Below are positions 23,953 through 35,560 of a stretch of 64,000 bases of DNA, piece by piece. The translations under genes were made by a program, and so were the position numbers. Position 1 is the first letter of the stretch. Each line of letters opens with the position of its first letter. Below the pieces are notes generated by a model. It did not search any database, was not told the DNA's origin, and worked only from the letters and a program-made list of their open reading frames with translations. Origin of the DNA: Pteria penguin (taxonomy: Eukaryota > Mollusca > Bivalvia > Pterioida > Pteriidae); assembly GCA_035048485.1 (NCBI GenBank), contig CM068587.1, positions 44,181,996-44,245,995 of the forward strand, read 5' to 3'.

Positions 23953-24060
23953 ATGTATGGGGTAATTCAGAGTTTATCATGTGAATGTCCCATGGGGAAA
24001 TGTAAATGCCATCATGTACATGTAGCTGCAGCATTATTGTATGGGTATGTGTTGGGTTAT
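23953..24060 (+). CDS. SWIM zinc-finger segment (possible exon or remnant)
   Basis: The frame from 23953 contains SLSCECPMGKCKCHHVHVAA, matching the SWIM zinc-finger pattern C-x-C-x(n)-C-x-H (Cys10, Cys12, Cys19, His21) followed by the usual hydrophobic AALLYG. SWIM domains bind DNA or protein and occur in transposase-related and expanded mollusc gene families. A TAG directly precedes the ATG and could be the end of an AAATAG splice acceptor. The right limit is a guess; the frame remains open to 24183. It lies in SORD intron 2 on the opposite strand. It may be part of a nested gene with 22177-22269, or a transposon remnant. Confidence 0.45.
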
Positions 24061-24189
24061 GAGCAGGATATTATAAATATATATTATGGTTATCTTTTAA
24101 ATTCTATTGGACACAAACACAGTGTGTGTATATTCATCATACAATCAATGCATCAAAAATTTAATAATTACTGTATTAACTAATGCATG

Positions 24190-25160
24190 TACAAGTAACT
24201 TGTAAGGATCATAAACTTAAAAACAAATATATTCATCTACAGACATTTCATCCCTCTGTATTATTTCAAATTCAAGAATATTTGTTAATCAATTTACTTC
24301 AAATCAAGTAATTTTTTTTTTTAAATATTTTGATAATACATTTTAGATTAGTTGCAAATTTATATCCTAATTTGGTGTTTTTGCAATACAGAGTTATTTC
24401 CCATTTGTGCAGGTATCTGACGTCATGGTTATTGTGAAGTCATATATTTCATTATAAAAGCATTATTTTTATCTTTTTGTTTCACATAATTTTCATCAGA
24501 TTTCATTTCATCGTATTTTATATTTTAATGTATATGTAAATGAGAGCAGAAATTTTATACATTTTCAATTTCAGTTAGTGACAGAGATGGACACATAATA
24601 TTAAAAAGTTCACATGATTATTACATGTAGCAACAGATTCAGGGTCAGCTTTATCTACAAGAAGTCAGTGTTGTGACTTAGTAGTTTGACCCTAAAGGAC
24701 ATACAAATCATGAGAGTCTAGAAAGATCCATCCTGGTGGATCAACATATCTGCTATGTTGGACTTTTATTTTGGCAAATTCCTTACATCAATGGAATGAA
24801 ATTTTTCTGAAAAAAAGAGAGGGACAAGGAGAGAATAAGAATTAATAATTAATACATGTATTATGAAATGTCTTTTTAAATAATTTAAAAAACTGTTCAA
24901 AGGAAAAATTACTTATCTTCTTTTGATAATTTCATTTTTATATATATTAAAATATTTATCCTAAATTAACTTTGTAAAATACAGTTACCACTTTTTTTTT
25001 GTTCTAGTATTTTTTTTACCTAATTATGACCTTATAGTGAATGAATCAGATATCACATCATTATCTACTATGTAAGTTTTTTTTAAATTAATTAATAGTA
25101 TCTTTAAAGTAGAACCATATTTCATTGGATTAGATTATATAAAACAAATGACTTTCGTGT
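24190..25160. other. Intron 2 segment, AT-rich, unassigned
   Basis: Very AT-rich with poly(A)/poly(T) runs; no gene or clear element. Confidence 0.35.
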
Positions 25161-25169
25161 TTCACTTAC

Positions 25170-25346
25170 CATAAGTTTCTTTGTATAGTCATTACAACCA
25201 CCTGAGGAGCATGCATTTTGGTATCTATGGTCATCACACTTTGATGAAAGATGATACATACTAATATCTCCTCCCATGGCTCCAATTTCATTCTCATCTG
25301 GTAGAGTTCCCTCATTTGAGAGGAAACTGTTTCCTCTGGTTTGATC
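25170..25346 (-). CDS. Possible internal exon, unknown protein (weak)
   Basis: A 177-nt stop-free stretch (59 codons) bounded by a GATGTAG acceptor (ending 25347) and a strong GTAAGT donor (25169-25164). The peptide contains LPDENEIGAMGGDISMYHLS and later CDDHRYQNACSSGGCNDY, rich in Cys and Asp. Length is a multiple of three with both ends in phase 0. It does not belong to SORD, whose exon 2-3 join is already complete, unless it is an alternative cassette. I recognise no family; it could be chance. Confidence 0.25.
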
Positions 25347-25379
25347 CTACATCTTCTATAGAAAAACATTAATTAATAT

Positions 25380-26057
25380 CATTATAATTTATATTTTTAT
25401 AATATTAGTTTGTGCCTTTACTTCTTTGTTTGTGATGTATGTCAATCCTCATCTACCATGATATGGAGCCTCAGTTTATTCTGTTTCATCTGATCATCAT
25501 GGTATCTACAGAGTTAGAATCAATGACCCTTCAATTATAAACCAAGCACTTTGCATCATTACCCTTGCAGACTCCACTGTAATTTGTATTCACTATATTT
25601 GTTATATATAATCATAAATAAAAGATTCTAGGATTCTAGTATAAAGAGATAAATACATATATACTAGGTATACACATCAGATTAGATAAAAAATGAAAAT
25701 ATATCTTCATTTATCATTGTATATGCATTCTAGGACATTCTAGTCTCTAGGACAATGAGGTATTTCCAAAAAACTAAAAGCATGGTTCAAAGTAAATCAT
25801 ATACATGTAATCACAAACATAACCTTATATAAAAAAATACATTTTTACTAAATGCTTTTGAAAGGTAATTTACCTCTTGGGGTGTACACTTCAGTGAAAT
25901 CTACTGCTTTAGAATATCAGAAGATGGTCGGCCATTATCATTATTCCCGTCTTTAAAATAGCAACTACAAAGCTGATCATTATGAGTATAATGCCTGTCT
26001 GCTCTCTTAAATATGAGTCACAAAATAAAAAAAATGTACATTCCTACTTAATAGTTG

Positions 26058-26137
<80 letters not shown>

Positions 26138-26542
26138 CATTTGTTTGATTTTTGTTTTTGAATCATGTCAAAATGTATCATTTAGCATTTACCATGCAGT
26201 TAGGATGAGTGCTAATATACAAGCAATCCTATCCAATCTTATCTGAGCTACTACATGTATTAATTTATATAGTATTGAAGTGATTAGATTATTCACACCA
26301 TCACAGATCTAGGCTAGTTACCTGAATCATGATATTTCACCTGTAAATCTACTTGTTGTTTGTGTAATGTACGAGACCTAGTTTCAGTAGGTAGTTCTGT
26401 TTGAGTGGTCAGTCAAAAGAGGAATAGCTGATGGGTAAAATGTGATATATGCTCTACACGGCAATATATATGTATGAATCATACAGCAATCTTCTTCTTC
26501 TTATTATATAATTGTGTAAATTTTCTTATACAATTATTTTTG
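25380..26542. other. Intron 2 segment with (TA)n microsatellite
   Basis: Unassigned AT-rich DNA containing a (TA)n tract at about 26058-26134. Confidence 0.5.
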
Positions 26543-27542
26543 CAGGCCTATAAAGATTACACATCCAAGATGTAGGAGGATTTCGTTCTATAATAATGGT
26601 ATATCTCAGATGTAAGGATTCAGGCCTATAAAGATGGTATATTTGACATGTAGGAGGATTTAGGCATATAAAGATGATATATCTTAGAAATTGGAGGATT
26701 TAGCCCTATAAAAATGATATTTTAAGATCTAGGTGGATTTAGGTCCGTAAAGATGGTACATCGAACGTGTGGGAGGATTTAGGCCGATAAGGATGGTATT
26801 TGGAAATGTAGGATTATTTAGGCCTACAAAGATGGTATATTTAAGATGTAGGAGGATTTAGTCCTATAAAGATGGTATTTCCCAGATGTAGGAGGATTTA
26901 GGCCTCTAAAGGTAGCATATTTGAGATGTAGGAGGATTTAGGCATATAAAGATGATATATCTGAGATGTAGGAGGATTTAGCCCTATAACGATGATATTT
27001 TGAGATGTAGGAGGATCTAGTCCTATAAAGATGGTATATCTAAGATGTAGAAGGATTTAGGTCTATAAAAATGGTATTTTGAGATGTAGGAGGATTTAGT
27101 CCTATAAATATGGCACATCTCAGATGTAGGAGGATTTAGACCTACAGAGATAGAATATCTAAGATGTAGGGAGAGTTAGGTCTATAAATATGGTATATCT
27201 GACATGTCGGAGGATTTAGGCCTATAAGGATGTTTTTTGAGTCGGAGGACGATTCAGGCCCGTAAAGATAAATATAAGATGTAGGAGGATTTAGTCCATA
27301 TACAAATGGTATATCTCAGATGTAGTAGGATTTTGATCTATAGAGATGGAGTATCTTAGATGTAGGAGAAGTTTTGCCGATAAAGATCGTATGTCTGGCA
27401 TGTAAAAGGATTTAGGCCTATAAAGATGGTATTTCTAAGATGTAGGCGGATTTAGGCCTATATAGATGTTATTTTAAGATATATGATTTAGGCACAGAAA
27501 GATGGTACATGGATGTATCATACATTTAGGTGCAGTCCTAAC

Positions 27543-27828
27543 ATAACATTATGTTAACGTCGCGTTAAAGTGAAGTTTGCTTTCCTCGTGCGCTCAGGAC
27601 TGCTGAGCACACACGTTTCCGTTAACGCAGATTTCCACGTGAACTTATTTCGAGACCGCGTTAACGCGCTTGACAGCCGCTTGGACGTGCTTGACAGCCA
27701 CTGTCGCTTGCTTATAACTTAAAATCCATATGAACATGTACATATAGAAGGATCTGAGGGAGGATCGATATAACATTATGTTAACGTCGCGTTAAAGTGA
27801 AGTTTGCTTTCCTCGTGCGCTCAGGACT
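27543..27828. mobile_element. 286-bp insertion bounded by 59-bp direct repeats
   Basis: Identical 59-bp sequences at 27543-27601 and 27770-27828 start ATAACATTATGTTAACGTCG and end CTCGTGCGCTCAGGACT. The 168 bp between contain GTTAACGCAG, GCGTTAACGCGC and two GCTTGACAGCC copies, unlike the minisatellite around it. It resembles a tiny element with terminal direct repeats or a local duplication of an inserted sequence. No coding capacity. Confidence 0.6.
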
Positions 27829-29409
27829 TTCATATATATATATGATGTATGAGGATTTCCGCCTATAAAAATAATATATTTGACATGCATGAAGGAGGTT
27901 CTATGTCTGTATCTAAGATGTAGGCCAATAAAGATGGTATATCTCAGGTGTACTAGGATTTAGGCATATGAAGATGGTATTTTGAGATGTAGGAGGATTT
28001 AAGCCTAGAATGACTGCATATCTGAGATGTTAGAGGATGTAGGCCTATAACATGGCATTTTGAGACACAGGACGATTTAGTCATATAAAGTTGGAATATC
28101 TCAGATGTAGAATAATTTAGGCCCATAAAGATTCTATATCTAAGATGTGGGAAGATTTAGGCCTATAAAAATGATATCTCTTACATGAAGGAGGATGTAG
28201 GCCTAAAACGATAGTATATTTGAGATGTAGGAGGATTTAGGCCCATAAAGATGGTATATCTGAAATGCAGGAGGATTGCGGCTCAAAAAGGCAGTATATA
28301 GAAGGTGTAGGATAATTTAGACCTATAAAATGGTATATCTAGGATGTAAGAGGATTTAGGTTTATACGAATGGTATATCTGAGCTGTAGGAGGATTTAGT
28401 CCGATGAAATATGGTATATCTGATATGCAGGAGGATTCAGGCCTATTAAGATGATCTATCTGACATTGAGGAGGATTCAGGCCTATTAAGATGGTATATT
28501 TGAGATGTAGGGGGATGTAGTCGTACATGTATAAGGATGAGATGTATATATACCGTTTAATTTTGTGCACCATATGCGCATTTCGACAAGTTATGTCTCT
28601 TCAGTGATGCTCGTGGTCGGATATAAAGATAGTATTTTGTGATGTATGATTATTTAGTTATAAAGAGATGGTATATTTACGACGTAGGCGGATTTATACC
28701 TGAAAAGATGGTATATCTACGATATATGATGATTTTGGCCTACAAAAATGATATATCTTACATGTAGGATGATTTATAGCTATAAAAATGGTATATCTCA
28801 GATGTAGGAGGATTTAATCCTATAAAGATGTTATATTTGAGATGTAGGGGATTTCGTGCTTTACGGATGGTATATTTGAGCCATGGGAGGATGTAGGTCT
28901 ATAAAGATGGTATATCTGACATGGGGGAGGATTTAGGCCCATTAAGATGGTATATCTGAGATGTAGGAAGATTTATGCTCATATAAATGGTATGTGTGAG
29001 ATGCGGGAGAATTACGCCGACAAAGAGGGTATTTTAGATGTAGGAGAATATAGGCCAATAGAATTGGTATATCTCGGATGTAGGAAGATTTAGGCCTATA
29101 AAGTTCATATATCTGACTTGTAAAAGGAATTAGTCTTATAAAGATGATATTTTAGATGTCCTATAAAGATGGTATATCAAAGATGTACGAGGATTTAGTC
29201 CTATAAAGATGTATATCTAGGATGTATGAGGATTTCGGCCTATAAAGATGATATATCTGACAGGTGAGAGGTTTTATGCCTGTATCTAAGATGTTTGAGT
29301 ATTTAATCCTATGAAGATGGTATATTTTAGATGTAGACAGATTTAGGCATATAAACATGATATATCTGACATATAAGAGGATTAAGGCCTATAAAGATTG
29401 TATAAAAAT

Positions 29410-29697
29410 TGTATAGTAAAACTTCGATATCTCGACATCGAATATCTTGACTACCCGGCTTACCTCGACATAAACCGCCGGTTCCGACCGTCTTTATAAA
29501 TAAAATGATGAAATAAGCATCGGATGTCTCGACACACGATATGTCGACTACCATACTTATCTCGACGCAAAATTTCAGTCCCCATGTCAAGATTTAGCTG
29601 GTTTATCACGGCATTGGCTTCTGCAGGTGACCGCGACTTAAACGGTTTATTGATCTTACCGCTGTACACGCGCGACGCAATTACTCGACCGTTACGT
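29410..29697. mobile_element. pogo/Tigger-like element fragment, copy 1
   Basis: Starts TAGTAAAACTTCGATATCTC and continues CGACTACCCGGCTTACCTCG-like, CpG-containing words typical of the ends of pogo/Tigger DNA transposons (AGTAAAACCTCGATATCTCG type). The right side (GCGACGCAATTACTCGACCG) shows no matching inverted end, so it looks truncated. It sits inside the 40-bp array and has been copied with it. Confidence 0.5.
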
Positions 29698-31186
29698 AGG
29701 TCTATAAAGATGGTATATTTGACATGTGGGAGAATTTAGGCATATAAATATGGTATATCTTAGATGTAGGAAGATTTATTTCTATAAAGATGGTATGTGT
29801 GAGATGCGGGAGTATTAAGCCTATAAAGAGTGTGTTTTGAGGACAATTTAGGCCAATAAAGATGGTATATCTCAGGTGTACTAGGATTTAGACCTATAAA
29901 GATGGTATTTTGAGATGTAGGAGGATTTAAGCTTAGAATGATTGCATATCTGAGATGTTAGAAGATGTAGACCTATAACAATGGCATTTGGAGACATGGG
30001 ACGATTTAGTCATATAAAGTTGGGATATCTCAAATGAAGAAGTATGTAGGCCCATAAAGATTCTATATTTAGGATGTAGGAGGGTTTAGGCCTATAAAAA
30101 TGATATCTTGTACATGAAGGAGGATGTAGGCCTAAAAACATAGTATATCCGAGATGTAGGAGGATTTAGGCCCATAAAGATGGTATATCTGAAATGCAGG
30201 AGGATTTCGGCTCAAAAAGGCGGTATATATAAGGTGTAGGATGATTCAGATCTATTAAGATGATCTATCTGACATTGAGGAGGATTCAGGCCTATTAAGA
30301 TGGTATATTTGAGATGTAGGGGGATGTAGTCGTACATGTATAAGGATGAGATGTATATATACCGTTTAATTTTGTGCACCATATGCGCATTTCGACAAGT
30401 TATGTCTCTTCAGTGATGCTCGTGGTCGGATATAAAGATAGTATTTTGTGATGTATGATTATTTAGTTATAAAGAGATGGTATATTTACGACTAGGCGGA
30501 TTTATACCTGAAAAGATGGTATATTCTACGATATATGATGATTTTGGCCTACAAAAATGATATATCTTACATGTAGGATGATTTATAGCTATAAAAATGG
30601 TATATCTCAGATGTAGGAGGATTTAATCCTATAAAGATGTTATATTTGAGATGTAGGGGATTTCGTGCTTTACGGATGGTATATTTGAGCCATGGGAGGA
30701 TGTAGGTCTATAAAGATGGTATATCTGACATGGGGGAGGATTTAGGCCCATTAAGATGGTATATCTGAGATGTAGGAAGATTTATGCTCATATAAATGGT
30801 ATGTGTGAGATGCGGGAGAATTACGCCGACAAAGAGGGTATTTTAGATGTAGGAGAATATAGGCCAATAGAATTGGTATATCTCGGATGTAGGAAGATTT
30901 AGGCCTATAAAGTTCATATATCTGACTTGTAAAAGGAATTAGTCTTATAAAGATGATATTTTAGATGTCCTATAAAGATGGTATATCAAAGATGTACGAG
31001 GATTTAGTCCTATAAAGATGATATATCTGACAGGTGAGAGGTTTTATGCCTGTATCTAAGATGTGGGAGTATTTAATCCTATGAAGATGGTATATTTTAG
31101 ATGTAGACAGATTTAGGCATATAAACATGATATATCTGACATATAAGAGGATTAAGGCCTATAAAGATTGTATAAAAATTGTATAG

Positions 31187-31474
31187 TAAAACTTCGATAT
31201 CTCGACATCGAATATCTTGACTACCCGGCTTACCTCGACATAAACCGCCGGTTCCGACCGTCTTTTAAAAATAAAATGATGAAATAAGCATTCGGATGTC
31301 TCGACACACGATATGTCGACTACCATACTTATCTCTACGCAAAATTTCAGTCCCCATGTCAAGAGTTTTAGCTGGTTTATCACGGCATTGGCTTCTGCAG
31401 GTAGGACCGCGACCTTAAAACGGTTTATTGATCTTACCGCTGTACACGCGCGACGCAATTACTCGACCGTTACG
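31187..31474. mobile_element. pogo/Tigger-like element fragment, copy 2
   Basis: Almost the same sequence as 29410-29697, differing by small indels (AAGAGTTTTAGC versus AAGATTTAGC; GGTAGGACCGCGACC versus GGTGACCGCGAC). It was duplicated as part of the ~1.8-kb higher-order unit. Confidence 0.55.
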
Positions 31475-32800
31475 TAGGTCTATAAAGATGGTATATTTGA
31501 CATGTGGGAGAATTTAGGCATATAAAGATGGTATATCTTAGATGTAGGAAGATTTATTTCTACAAAGATGGTATGTGTGAGATGCGGGAGTATTAAGCCT
31601 ATAAAGAGTGTGTTTTGAGGACAATTTAGGCCAATAAAGATGGTATATCTCAGGTGTACTAGGATTTAGACCTATAAAGATGGTATTTTGAGATGTAGGA
31701 GGATTTAAGCTTAGAATGATTGCATATCTGAGATGTTAGAAGATGTAGACCTATAACATGGCATTTGGAGACATGGGACGATTTAGTCATATAAAGTTGG
31801 GATATCTCAAATGAAGAAGTATGTAGGCCCATAAAGATTCTATATTTAGGATGTAGGAGGGTTTAGGCCTATAAAAATGATATCTTGTACATGAAGGAGG
31901 ATGTAGGCCTAAAAACATAGTATATCCGAGATGTAGGAGGATTTAGGCCCATAAAGATGGTATATCTGAAATGCAGGAGGATTTCGGCTCAAAAAGGCGG
32001 TATATATAAGGTGTAGGATGATTCAGATCTATTAAGATGATCTATCTGACATTGAGGAGGATTCAGGCCTATTAAGATCGTATATTTGAGATATATATAA
32101 GGATAGTATATCTGAGATGTATGAGGATTTATATTTACTAAGATGGTATATCTAAGATGTAGGAGGATTTAGTCCTATATAGATGGAATATTTCACATGT
32201 AGGGGGAATTTTGAGTATAGTATATCTGAGATGTAGAAAGATTTAGGCCTATAAAGATGGTATTTTGAGATAAAGGAGGATTAAGTCCTATAAAGATGGT
32301 ATATCTCAGATGTACTAAGATTAAGTATTATAAAGATTGAATCTCTAGGATGTAGGAGGATTCAGGCCTATAAAGATGGTATATCTAATATTTAGAATGA
32401 TTTAGTCATATAAAGATTTAAAGTTTATCTCAGATGTAGAAGGATTTAACCCTATATAGATTGTATATCTGAGATGTAGGAGGATTTAGGCATATGAAAT
32501 TGGTATATCTTAGATGTGTGTGAATTTAAGTCTATAAAGATGGTATATCTGACATGTTGAAGGATTCAGTCCTATAAAGATGATATATCTGAAGTGTAGG
32601 AGGATTTACGCCCATAAAGGTGGAACATCTTAGATGCAAGTGGATTTAGGCCCATAACGATAGTATATCTAAAATATAGGAGGATTTAATACTAAAAAGA
32701 TGGTATATCGGATTTAGGCCTATAAAGATGGTATTTTGAGATGTAGGAGGATTTAGTCTTATAAGTATGGTATATCTAAGATGTAAGAGGATTAAGTCCT

Positions 32801-33052
32801 ATGAAGACGATCGAAGGATTTAGTCGGCCTTATGTCTTTAGTAGCCAGTCAGAATCTGTATTAAATGTGAAATGTTATTTCTCCGCTTTCATACGCTGGA
32901 AATCGTGGACGAGGCAGAATAAAACTGAACAGTTTTTACGGGCTAGATCTATCCTGGTGGCTGTTTATTTAGCTGAGCAATCGAAGATGTCCAATCCTAT
33001 CCTGCAAGAATTGTATGATATTAAGTGGGCTAATTCTGAAATAAGTGCGTAA
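32801..33052 (+). pseudogene. Tyrosine-recombinase core-binding domain fragment
   Basis: An 83-codon frame starting at the right edge of the 40-bp array. Residues about 27-80 (YFSAFIRWKSWTRQ, then ILVAVYLAEQSKM and LQELYDIKWANSEIS) resemble the SAM-like core-binding domain of DIRS/Crypton-type and XerD-like tyrosine recombinases (pattern F-RW--W, P---V-LYL, I---LYGIKWAH). This domain grips DNA in site-specific recombination. The catalytic domain (R-HxxR-Y) is absent and the frame ends soon after, so it is a fragment. The first ~20 residues are array-derived and not part of the domain. Confidence 0.55.
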
Positions 33053-34595
33053 AAGAGTAAAATAGATATTAAATGATACAGAAATTGGTTTATCATAGCA
33101 GTGACTGATACTTAGTTGTGTCCTGTTAAAAATTAGTGTTGTAGTGTTTCTGTCAGTCTTGATATTCAGAAATGTTTTTATTCAGAAATGTTACTAAATG
33201 CTCAGAAACCATTATCGTTTACGAAGTGATAATAAACATTTTTCTTGAAGCTCTTTTGCCGTTTGTAAGCGTCATGGTATACACAGATGGTTTATTAAAG
33301 AGACAAGGGCAGCGAAGATCTGAGTCGACCAAAGATGGCATGTGAAAGGGATTTTAGAGGAGAGAACATTTGTCAGTCAAAAGTTTTGGTCTTTAAAGCC
33401 CCCCCCCCCCCGCTTTTTTTTTTTTTTAAATAAGATTATTTATAGTGTTTATTGATTTATTCATAGTTACTTTAGTGTTTGCAGTGTTTCAATGGGTTTT
33501 CAAGAGAAGTATGTTTCAATTCGTTTGAACTGTGAATTAAGATTGAATTAACTTCTTTAGTGCAGTAAGGAGATAGATTACGGTATTTCCTGGGCTTTTA
33601 TATGGAATGTTGGCTAATTCATTGTAAGACTGTTCATTCCACGATTTAGTGGAACATCAGTTAACACCTAAAGTGTATTTTATTTTTTCGGTTTTTGTAA
33701 ATGTGCCATTTTATTGTCGTATATACAGTGTGTTGAAGGGGTTCAAAAGAACACAAATTATATAGTTACCTGTACGAATATATGAAAAAATACAATTATA
33801 TAAAATCAGTAAATACAGAAATCTGAGAAGACAAATTTACAGTTATCAGAAATCATCATTTATCACTTTAAGTGTAGCCCTTCGGAAAACTTATTGCTAC
33901 TCTAATTAGTATTGTAGATATTGGTCATTTTCAAAAATCAAAATGGTGAGAAGTTACTTTGGCGTTTCTAAATGATTAAGACTGGATGGAGCGTAGAATT
34001 GCGGAGCGAGCCCTGTCTTTATCATAAAGAAACGTCAAAATAACTTTTAACCGGCTTAGTCGGCAAGCGATAATCATTGGTTATTCGCACACCGGGCATG
34101 CTGATTAGTCATTCACCTTGATGGACGCCCTGAAACCAACATCAGCCGTCTATTCTCTGAAGATAATTTTCTTCACGACTAGACTACTTTGACGACTTGT
34201 GATTGGTTGAATTTAAAAATTGCCGTTTACAATATAATAAAACATTTGCGTTGCGGCTGCAGAATTTCCCAAGGCACAGCATAAGCAAATACTCATCCTT
34301 TTCATAATCTCTAAGCGTTGACATCGTACACAGCCGCTTTGTCATATTCAGCTTTATTGTTTATCATTATCTGACTGAAATTACTATTTAGAACTTTTTG
34401 TTTGTCCTGTTTTGTACTATGATAAATAAAAAACTCCCAAATATAAAGGAAAAGTAGACATAAAACACACACAAATAAAACTAATGGTCTAGGATATTGT
34501 TATCAAAACAATGATTACATATAATGACGCCCATATTGTATTCATACAGAATGTGGGAGAAAGGTGACGACGTGAATGAACCTACAATAGTGTTC
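33053..34595. other. Intron 2 segment, unassigned
   Basis: Contains a C10/T-rich tract at 33400-33428. At 33990-34080 GAAACGTCAAAATAACTTTT and its neighbourhood look like part of an old repeat. No gene seen. Confidence 0.35.
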
Positions 34596-34597
34596 TG

Positions 34598-34772
34598 GTA
34601 TGGGTATGGGTGGTTGTTTGGTATTAACGTCGCTTTCAGCAATTTTTCAGTTATATCATAACATGGAAGCAGGAGGGAACCAACCCCTTAAACAAACTGG
34701 CGCAACCCGGAAGCAGAAACCGGATCGCCTGCGCCCATCAAGCCAAGCGCTAAACCAATACACTAAGCCTGT
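34598..34772 (-). mobile_element. tRNA-derived SINE, minus orientation, diverged
   Basis: On the minus strand: GGCACAGGCTTAGTGTATTG (A-box region), GCGCTTGGCTTGATGGGC, GATCCGGTTTCTGCTTCCGG (damaged B-box), GGTTGGTTCCCTCCTGCTTC, and the tail GAAAGCGACGTTAATACCAA. It is the same family as 63200-63370 but older. Confidence 0.75.
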
Positions 34773-34879
34773 GCCTAGTGCCCTGGTCTGACATAACTAA
34801 GTTAGTAGTCATTCTGTATATCTAAATCTCCTGAGTATTTCATACATGTATTTCAAATATGTCATACGACAGTACAATG

Positions 34880-34999
34880 CATTGTAACACATGAGATAAG
34901 TGTACTTACCATTGTAACACATGAGATAAGTGTACTTACCATTGTAACACATGAGATAAGTGTACTTACCATTGTAACACATAAGATAAGTGTACTTAC
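34880..34999 (-). repeat. 30-bp repeat carrying the SORD exon 2 splice donor, 4 copies
   Basis: Units 34880-34909, 34910-34939, 34940-34969 and 34970-34999 are identical except for one base (CACATGAG versus CACATAAG). On the minus strand each unit reads GTAAGTACACTTATCTCATG then TGTTACAATG. The unit adjacent to exon 2 supplies its donor. ACAATG at the end of each unit repeats the last exon bases ACAATG, so each copy recreates an exon-end/donor junction. Three extra GTAAGT donors result (34964-34969, 34934-34939, 34904-34909). The fourth unit is not followed by another GTAAGT. Confidence 0.95.
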
Positions 35000-35033
35000 C
35001 ATTGTCACCCAGTGTCGGTATAGGTACATTCTC
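35000..35033 (-). CDS. SORD: SORD exon 2 (34-nt microexon)
   Basis: A tiny exon with acceptor CAG at 35036-35034 and donor GTAAGT at 34999-34994. It encodes ENVPIPTLGDN plus the first base of an Asp codon, matching the ENxPIPxxGxNEVLL segment of sorbitol dehydrogenases. It joins exon 1 in phase 0 and exon 3 in phase 1 (G|AT gives Asp, then [14 protein letters not shown]). The donor lies at the edge of a 30-bp tandem repeat (34880-34999) whose unit contains a copy of the exon's last bases plus the donor, so four GTAAGT sites follow each other at 30-bp intervals. Immediately on the acceptor side the 28-bp AAACAAAACAAAATCATCAT-type minisatellite begins, so this microexon is squeezed between two minisatellites. 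Confidence 0.85.
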
Positions 35034-35040
35034 CTGTCAA

Positions 35041-35560
35041 ACAAAAAAAAATCATCATGAGGTGTGAAACAAAACAAAATCATCACGAGGTGTCAAACAA
35101 AACAAAATCATCATGAGGTGTGAAATAAAACAAAATCATCACGAGGTGTCAAACAAAACAAAATCATCATGAGGTGTGAAACAAACCAAAATCATCATGA
35201 GGTGTGAAACAAAATAAATCATCATGAGGTGTGAAACAAAATAAATCATTATGAAGTGTGAAACAAAATAAATCATTACGAAGTGTGAAACAAAACAAAA
35301 TCATCATGAGGTGTCAAACAAAAAAAATCATCATGAAGTGCCAAACAAAACAAAATCATCACGAGGTGTGAAACAAAACAAAATCATCATGGGGTGTGAA
35401 ATAAAACAAAATCATCACGAGGTGTCAAACAAAACAAAATCATCATGAGGTGTGAAACAAACCAAAATCATCATGAGGTGTCAAACAAAATAAATCATCA
35501 CGAGGTGTGAAACAAAACAAAATCATCATGAGGTGTGAAACAAAACAAAATCAAGTCAAA
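35041..35560. repeat. 28-bp minisatellite, left part
   Basis: Units such as AAACAAAACAAAATCATCAT followed by GAGGTGTG, with frequent variants (AAATAAATCATTATGAAG, CACGAGGTGTCA). It starts directly at the SORD exon 2 acceptor and is split from its right part by the LINE at 35561-36302. Confidence 0.92.

Larger units (their letters stand above)
26543..32800. repeat. ~40-bp minisatellite array, 6.3 kb, with kilobase higher-order repeats
   Basis: About 150 diverged units of 39-41 bp with consensus GATGTAGGAGGATTTAGGCC then TATAAAGATGGTATATCTGA. Units differ widely, but long blocks are nearly identical at a distance: GCCAATAAAGATGGTATATC, then CTCAGGTGTACTAGGATTTA, recurs at 27923, 29852 and 31630, and a block beginning TGAGATGTAGGGGGATGTAG recurs at 28501 and 30310 (1809 bp apart). 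The array therefore grew first by unit turnover and later by duplication of ~1.8-kb segments. It occupies most of SORD intron 2. Confidence 0.93.

Noticed and set aside
29460..29669. Minus frame with AEANAVINQL-like peptide as a transposase
   Set aside because: It overlaps the terminal region of a pogo-like fragment and is broken by indels in the second copy; no catalytic DDE motif is visible.
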